Source: Pelagimonas sp050633425 (lineage in GTDB: Bacteria; Pseudomonadota; Alphaproteobacteria; Rhodobacterales; Rhodobacteraceae). From it: a stretch of DNA of 64,000 nucleotides. Shown piece by piece: positions 59,594-64,000 of this stretch. Every line of letters begins with the position of its first letter. Positions within the stretch are counted from its first letter, which is position 1. The notes under the pieces were generated by a model, which saw nothing but the letters and a program-made list of their open reading frames with translations, made no database searches and had not been told where the DNA came from. The translations under genes and the position numbers were made by a program. The stretch lies in contig NZ_JBOEGM010000020.1 in the NCBI RefSeq assembly GCF_050633425.1, positions 62,001 through 126,000 of the forward strand. Direction: 5' to 3'.

Positions 59594-60673
59594 TCACAAG
59601 TGACCGGTATCAATCGCAACCAAATGGTTGTCAAAAGCCAGATCCCGATGCGTCGCCACCATGTGGTCATCACGCCAAAGCGTGCCGTGGCCGGTCGTCG
59701 TCACTATATGCGGGCCAAGCGCTGCAACGCCGCAAACATCGGCTTGGTCGCGGCGCAGGCCCAGCACCAGATCAGATGCACCAAGCTGCACAACGCGCCC
59801 GCCGCGCGGCGATGTCACCACAATGTTTTGGCCATTTTGGCTAAAACTAACGCTGCCCACATAGCCCTTCATGTCGCGCCACACCGGGTTTTCCCCTGCC
59901 ACAACAATGTCCTGACCACGCATATGCGCCCCAACAAGAGGCGGTGTTCGATCTGTATCGCCTTGCCATTGCATCCCAAACGCAACCAACCCATCCGCGC
60001 GAACATCCAAATGGCGGATCGAGTTGCGGCGAAATTCTTTTGGCAACTCCTGTGTTTCAAGAGACCCGCCCCCAAGGTCAAAATAGCTTAGATTGGGGCG
60101 CATCTCGGGAATGTTCAGCTTGGCACGGCCGCTATCAGGATGGGTGTCGATCCCGCCATTCGCAACGACAAGTGTCTGCCCATCCGGCATAAGAGCCAGC
60201 TCATGCGGACCAACACCACCTGACGAAAACTCCCCGATCCGCGCATAATCGCGTGTCGCATCCCAGACACCGATCACACCACGCCCGGCCTCATAGTCGT
60301 TTTCCGAGGTAAACAGCCGCGTGCCATCGCCGGAAAACGCCCCGTGACCGTAAAAATGCCGCTCGCTTGGGGCTTGCATCTGCGCCAGCACATCGCCGTT
60401 TCGACAATCAAGCACAAGCGCATAGGTTCCCGGCCGTCTGGCAAAGGCCACCGCTTCGGGGCGCGACGGATGTGCCGCGGCGGCATGGCCCCGGCTGGGC
60501 AATGGCAGACGAAACAGCGCCTCCAAATCCGCGTTCAGGCCGACCAGAACATAGGCCCCCTGCGCGGTTTTGGCGGCGGTTATAAGGGCGGGCGAACCGA
60601 CGTCAGCCCAGCTTGGCACCGGGAAAAGGCTTGCCGACAATAACCCGGTTAAAAACCCGCGCCGACCGGTCAT
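59594..60673 (-). CDS. DUF1513 family protein with Tat signal
   Basis: This 359-residue protein has a twin-arginine signal (MTGRRGFLTGLLSASLF, cleavage near SWA-DV), so it is exported folded. The mature part looks like a beta-propeller with repeated strand patterns (THSEND-like FTSENDYEAGRGVIGVWD; FSQNGQNIVVTSPRGG). DUF1513 proteins accompany imelysin genes, and this one follows directly: its ATG lies one base past the imelysin stop region (TAAGATG). Its biochemical role in iron handling is unknown. The ATG at 60685 would also be possible. Confidence 0.85.
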   Translation of the reverse strand: MTGRRGFLTGLLSASLFPVPSWADVGSPALITAAKTAQGAYVLVGLNADLEALFRLPLPSRGHAAAAHPSRPEAVAFARRPGTYALVLDCRNGDVLAQMQAPSERHFYGHGAFSGDGTRLFTSENDYEAGRGVIGVWDATRDYARIGEFSSGGVGPHELALMPDGQTLVVANGGIDTHPDSGRAKLNIPEMRPNLSYFDLGGGSLETQELPKEFRRNSIRHLDVRADGLVAFGMQWQGDTDRTPPLVGAHMRGQDIVVAGENPVWRDMKGYVGSVSFSQNGQNIVVTSPRGGRVVQLGASDLVLGLRRDQADVCGVAALGPHIVTTTGHGTLWRDDHMVATHRDLAFDNHLVAIDTGHL

Positions 60674-60674
60674 C

Positions 60675-61703
60675 TTAGTCCCCATCCAGCGCGTTAAATC
60701 CTGTGCCAACACCCAAGGCGGGGCCAAGTTCGGCCAGCAAAAGATCGCGCACTTCGTTGATTTGAATCTGGATGATCTCAATATGCAATCGGCCCTGGAT
60801 GCCACCCACCCCAGCAAAGCTTGTGTCTTCAAGATTATCAATCAAATCATCAACTTGGTCATAGGCCTTCACGATCCGTGCTTGCATCGCCGGGTTGACC
60901 TGCGCCAAAATCAAAACCAATTCCCTGGTGCCATCCACCGACATTTGCACTTGCCGCAAGGGGCGTCCCGAGCGGCGCAGCTCGGCCCGTTTGGGGCGTG
61001 GGCGATCAAAGGTTCCAAGCGGGCGACCAAGCCGCGTGTCGGCCGTGAATTGCAGACCGGTTATGGCCGCCTTAAACAGCTCCTGCACCGCTTCGGACGT
61101 GTGGTGAAACGCTTTTTCCGGTCCCGGCTCTGTCAGCTCGGTGGCATAGTTGCCCTGCCAATCCGCCGCAATCGCACCCGCGTTATAGGCAATGTCATCT
61201 GCGACCGCAGCAATCACCGCGCACCTCCGCGGGGCATCCCCAACAGCCTGTGTTGGCGCATCAAACAGCAAGAATTCCATCGCATAAAGCCCGCGCCCCG
61301 CGATTGACACCTCGCGAAAAGTCTCAGCCTCCAACCCGCCCTCAGAGCCAAGCAAACGCGCCAAAACCTTTGGTGTTTTTCCGCGCCCGTCTGGCCAAAA
61401 CGCCAGGGCAAAGGCCCGATCATCCGCTTCCGTCGGGCCAAATCGTAGATGGCTCATCGCCGTCCAGTCATCCATCGCGTGATGAAACCCGGCTTCAAGC
61501 GTCGACTGGCCCGCGACGCAATCGCCCTGCGCGGCCTCCGACAACGCTTGGGCCGACATCGCAAAGGCCTGAACACGCGGCACAATATGATCGCTGACAG
61601 CCTGCGCAACCAGGGGGGCAATCACCTCCTCAGACGGGCCATCCGCCCAAACCGGTTGCACGCTCGTCACAGCGGCCAAAACCAACGATAAAATGCGTGT
61701 CAT
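60675..61703 (-). CDS. Imelysin-family periplasmic protein
   Basis: This 342-residue protein has a signal peptide (MTRILSLVLAAVTSVQPVWA) and an imelysin-like helical fold. Family phrases are WTAMSHLRFGPTEADDRAFA and the core helix segment GLYAMEFLLFD. Imelysin proteins are iron-regulated and probably bind iron or haem in the periplasm; their chemistry is still debated. The ATG overlaps the stop of the di-haem gene by one base (TGATGA). It is the second imelysin of the cluster. Confidence 0.85.
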   Translation of the reverse strand: MTRILSLVLAAVTSVQPVWADGPSEEVIAPLVAQAVSDHIVPRVQAFAMSAQALSEAAQGDCVAGQSTLEAGFHHAMDDWTAMSHLRFGPTEADDRAFALAFWPDGRGKTPKVLARLLGSEGGLEAETFREVSIAGRGLYAMEFLLFDAPTQAVGDAPRRCAVIAAVADDIAYNAGAIAADWQGNYATELTEPGPEKAFHHTSEAVQELFKAAITGLQFTADTRLGRPLGTFDRPRPKRAELRRSGRPLRQVQMSVDGTRELVLILAQVNPAMQARIVKAYDQVDDLIDNLEDTSFAGVGGIQGRLHIEIIQIQINEVRDLLLAELGPALGVGTGFNALDGD

Positions 61704-63256
61704 CACAGGCTCTCCAGAAATGCGATCAGGGCATCGCGGTCAACGCGCGGCATCTGAGCGACGTTATCACGGGCCGCTTGCCCTTCGCCACCATGCCACA
61801 GCACCGCCTCTAACAGGCTGCGCGCCCGCCCGTCATGCAGAAAATAGCTATGACCGCTGACTTGCTGGGTCAAACCGATCCCCCAAAGCGGTGGTGTGCG
61901 CCATTCGCGCCCATTTGCCACAGCTTCGGGCCGCTCATCCGCCAACCCCTCACCCATGTCATGCAGCAATAAATCGGAATAAGGCCAAATCAGCTGGAAG
62001 CTTTGTTCCGGCTGATCCACCAGGCGATGCGTTACAAATTTGGGCTGATGGCAGGCCGGGCACCCCGCCTGATAAAACATCTCTTTGCCGCGCAACACCT
62101 GCGCATCATCCACATTGCGCCGTGACGGAACCGCCAGATTGCGACTGTAAAACGTCACCAAATCCATCGCAGTTTGATCAACTTCAAACCCATCCCGCTC
62201 CGGGTCTTCTCCATCTGGAGCCGCCAGACATCCGACCTGCAACGCCGTGCAATCCCCACTCTCGGCTGGGAACAACGGTGTCGAAATCCCGATATCGCCT
62301 GAAAAGGCCGCCGCCGATTGTTCATGGACCGTCGGCATCCCGGCCTTTAACCCAAATCGCCCCAACATCGCGCGGGCAAACTCACGCGACCAAACCACAT
62401 TTGGCCGCCCTGAAATCCCGTCGCCATCCGCATCCTCCGGGTCCGCCAGCGCCAAGATATCCGCCGCCGGGATCGCTTCGAGCAAGCCAAGGCCAATCAT
62501 TTGCGGGGCAACACGCGGACTAAACATCGCCTCGCCCCCAAAGGGCCCATAACCGGGGTTTGCCGCCTCATAGCTGGGTGCGCGGAGCTCAACCCTCTCT
62601 CCATCGGCTAGAAAGGTCTCAATCTCTTGATAACTGACCTTCAACCGATACTCAGACGGCAGGCCTGCAATGGTGAAATCTTGCAATTGCCCGCCATAGG
62701 AAGGATGCGGCTGTGTGGCGTGAAACCCTTCAATATCAGGGACATCCCCGCCGGGCACCGAAATCCGCAAAAACATCGAAATCGCATTTTCGTCATTGGC
62801 TTCGGGTGGATGCCCGCGCCCATCCTTAATGTGACAGCGCTGGCATGAGCGCGCATTATAGAGCGGCCCAAGCCCATCAGATGCCCGTGTCGACGATGGC
62901 GATGACACCCAAATTTTCTTGAACAAACCATTGCCGACCCGAAAATTGAGCTGCTTGTCAAACTCCATGTTTTCAGAGGGTTGCGAAAACGCATCACGAT
63001 TGCGCCGCACCCGGACCGTCGCTTTTCCAGCGCTCAGGGTTTCAAAGGCTTCCGGTTTTGAAAAATCCACCGCAAGGGCTGTGACATCAGCAATCCGCGC
63101 ATGCTCTTCGACGGTGCGCGGGATCGTGTCCAAATGCACATCTTCAAGCGTCGAAATCCGCGTTTCAGCCTGCGCAACGGCGGCCGCGAAAACAAAAACA
63201 CTTGCAAGCGGCAAGTGTATCATATCGGCCAAGTCGGCCCGATGAAACGTCATCAT
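61703..63256 (-). CDS. Di-haem oxidoreductase-family c-type cytochrome
   Basis: This 517-residue exported protein has two CxxCH haem sites: CQRCH at about 138-142, and CPACH in QAGCPACHQPKF at about 415. It matches the di-haem oxidoreductase family found beside imelysin genes. The N-terminus (MMTFHRADLADMIHLPLAS, then VAQA) is an acceptable signal peptide, though an inner start at 63223 is possible; GGCGAAGG precedes the ATG at 63256. It lies between two imelysin genes and may act as a ferric or ferrous redox partner for them (inference). Confidence 0.87.
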   Translation of the reverse strand: MMTFHRADLADMIHLPLASVFVFAAAVAQAETRISTLEDVHLDTIPRTVEEHARIADVTALAVDFSKPEAFETLSAGKATVRVRRNRDAFSQPSENMEFDKQLNFRVGNGLFKKIWVSSPSSTRASDGLGPLYNARSCQRCHIKDGRGHPPEANDENAISMFLRISVPGGDVPDIEGFHATQPHPSYGGQLQDFTIAGLPSEYRLKVSYQEIETFLADGERVELRAPSYEAANPGYGPFGGEAMFSPRVAPQMIGLGLLEAIPAADILALADPEDADGDGISGRPNVVWSREFARAMLGRFGLKAGMPTVHEQSAAAFSGDIGISTPLFPAESGDCTALQVGCLAAPDGEDPERDGFEVDQTAMDLVTFYSRNLAVPSRRNVDDAQVLRGKEMFYQAGCPACHQPKFVTHRLVDQPEQSFQLIWPYSDLLLHDMGEGLADERPEAVANGREWRTPPLWGIGLTQQVSGHSYFLHDGRARSLLEAVLWHGGEGQAARDNVAQMPRVDRDALIAFLESL

Positions 63257-63322
63257 ATCAGTACCTTCGCCCGAAAGTAGGAGCGTGGGTTGGTGCCGGA
63301 GAACCCCCGGCACCAAGAGAAG

Positions 63323-64000
63323 TTATTCGAACACTGCGCTCGGGTCATCCAAGCTGTCTGAACCTTCAAACGCAACGTTTTCGAGGCCCAATGCGGTCAC
63401 TGCGCGCTCAATTGATTTGGTCTGATCAACCAGGCCATTCACGCCGCCCATGATCAAGGCTTCGCCCTTTTCATTGCCTGCCTCAAGCATTTGGTCATAG
63501 GCAAAACCGCCGTCCGCTGCCGCTTTCAATGCGCCAAGCGCGGCCATGGTTGTGGCCAGTTTTCCGGTCAGCTCGGCGTCCAAATCCGCGTCCGACGCGG
63601 CAACCAGCGACGACAAAGAGGCGCCTGAAATTTTGGTGCCGTCGACGCGGGTGTAGCTGCCCAAATAGACGTTTTGGATGCCCTGTCCGTCGTAGAAATG
63701 GCTGTTATGAGTGTTGTCAGAGAAGCAATCATGCTCTTCTTCAGGATCATTCAGCATCAGGCCAAGACGCATGCGCTCACCCGCTTGCTCGCCATAAGAC
63801 AGCGACCCCATCCCGGTTAGAATGGTGACAATGCCCTTGTCCTCATCCGCCAGAACGCCGGCGCGCGCGGCACCACCTTCGGCCCACTGTGCCGTCATCC
63901 AATCCAGATCCGACACCAGCAAATCCGTCGCCGCCTGCAAATACTGACCACGGCGATCACAATTGCCCCCGGTACAGCCCTCACCAGCCGCAAAATCAGT
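63323..64000 (-). CDS. IrpA-type imelysin (N-terminal part cut by window)
   Basis: The C-terminal 225 residues of an iron-regulated imelysin-family protein run off the right edge with no start codon visible. The first residues seen (TDFAAGEGCTGGNCDRRGQY) are highly typical of the IrpA branch, as are EEEHDCFSDNTHNSHFYDGQ and VNGLVDQTKSIERAVTALGL near the end. It would be the first gene of the IrpA/di-haem/imelysin/DUF1513 operon, 66 bp ahead of the di-haem gene. Any Fur or Irr site should lie outside the window. Confidence 0.9.
   Translation of the reverse strand, partial: TDFAAGEGCTGGNCDRRGQYLQAATDLLVSDLDWMTAQWAEGGAARAGVLADEDKGIVTILTGMGSLSYGEQAGERMRLGLMLNDPEEEHDCFSDNTHNSHFYDGQGIQNVYLGSYTRVDGTKISGASLSSLVAASDADLDAELTGKLATTMAALGALKAAADGGFAYDQMLEAGNEKGEALIMGGVNGLVDQTKSIERAVTALGLENVAFEGSDSLDDPSAVFE

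Noticed and set aside
1..64000. CRISPR array, insertion sequence, prophage or integron
   Set aside because: No spaced identical repeats, transposase, integrase or phage structural genes were seen. The only tight tandem arrays are the coding 9-bp repeats at 48062-48124 and short operator repeats.

Overview
The window looks like chromosomal DNA of a marine Roseobacter-group alphaproteobacterium (Rhodobacterales). The evidence is the gene content and order: a PhaZ/PhaC/PhaP polyhydroxyalkanoate locus, the ctaC-ctaB-small ORF-ctaG-ctaE-surf1-thrC-M16 peptidase run typical of the order, TrcR (DUF1013), a roseobacter-type Tad pilus locus, PcaQ, an OxyR-KatG pair and a DmdB-like acyl-CoA ligase. Genes are dense, both strands are used, and I see no insertion sequence, prophage, CRISPR array or rRNA operon. 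Both ends cut a gene: phaZ at the left and an IrpA-type imelysin at the right.

Layout. 1-4200: storage polymer genes phaZ (-), phaC and phaP (+), with CTGC/GCAG repeats that resemble PhaR operators before phaP, then a small Cys-rich exported protein. 4200-6800: ScoAB CoA transferase (-) and an ECF sigma factor with a small membrane partner. 6800-13000: topA, dprA and tldD (-), with one small exported protein gene (+) between topA and dprA. 13100-20650: cytochrome c oxidase subunits II and III with their haem/copper assembly factors (including a 55-aa membrane protein), SURF1, threonine synthase, an M16 peptidase and a GNAT enzyme. 20800-23100: an FAD-linked oxidase and a lytic transglycosylase. 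23400-35600: a Tad pilus locus (two Flp-like pilins, CpaB, CpaC, OmpA-like lipoprotein, CpaE, CpaF, TadB, TadC, two TPR lipoproteins, prepilin peptidase, AAA ATPase). 35868-35944: a CAU-anticodon tRNA. 36200-42200: TrcR, RNase T2, two membrane DUF proteins, a TetR regulator with three candidate operators, a sulfotransferase and an acyl-CoA ligase. 42400-49950: the least ordinary part of the window (below). 50100-54450: an RND efflux pump. 54550-59500: katG/oxyR, pcaQ and a DUF1045 protein. 59600-64000: DUF1513, imelysin, di-haem oxidoreductase and IrpA, an iron-linked periplasmic cluster.

The strongest candidate for an undescribed system is at 43.8-50.0 kb. A SARP-like regulator (winged helix plus TPR-like region) is divergent from a translationally coupled pair: a PAP2/vanadium-haloperoxidase-family protein whose N-terminus is seven tandem Met-Ala-Ser units, and a 716-aa subtilisin-like (S8) protease with Asp, His, Asn and Ser motifs but no evident signal peptide. 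Downstream lies a two-gene operon of unknown small proteins, followed by a LuxR-type regulator. Direct TTGACC repeats spaced exactly 11 bp occur upstream of the SARP-like gene (two copies) and of the small-gene operon (three copies). In both, the downstream copy lies 17 bp from a possible -10. Direct repeats with an 11-bp period are the hallmark of SARP binding sites in Streptomyces, so a shared regulon is a testable inference.
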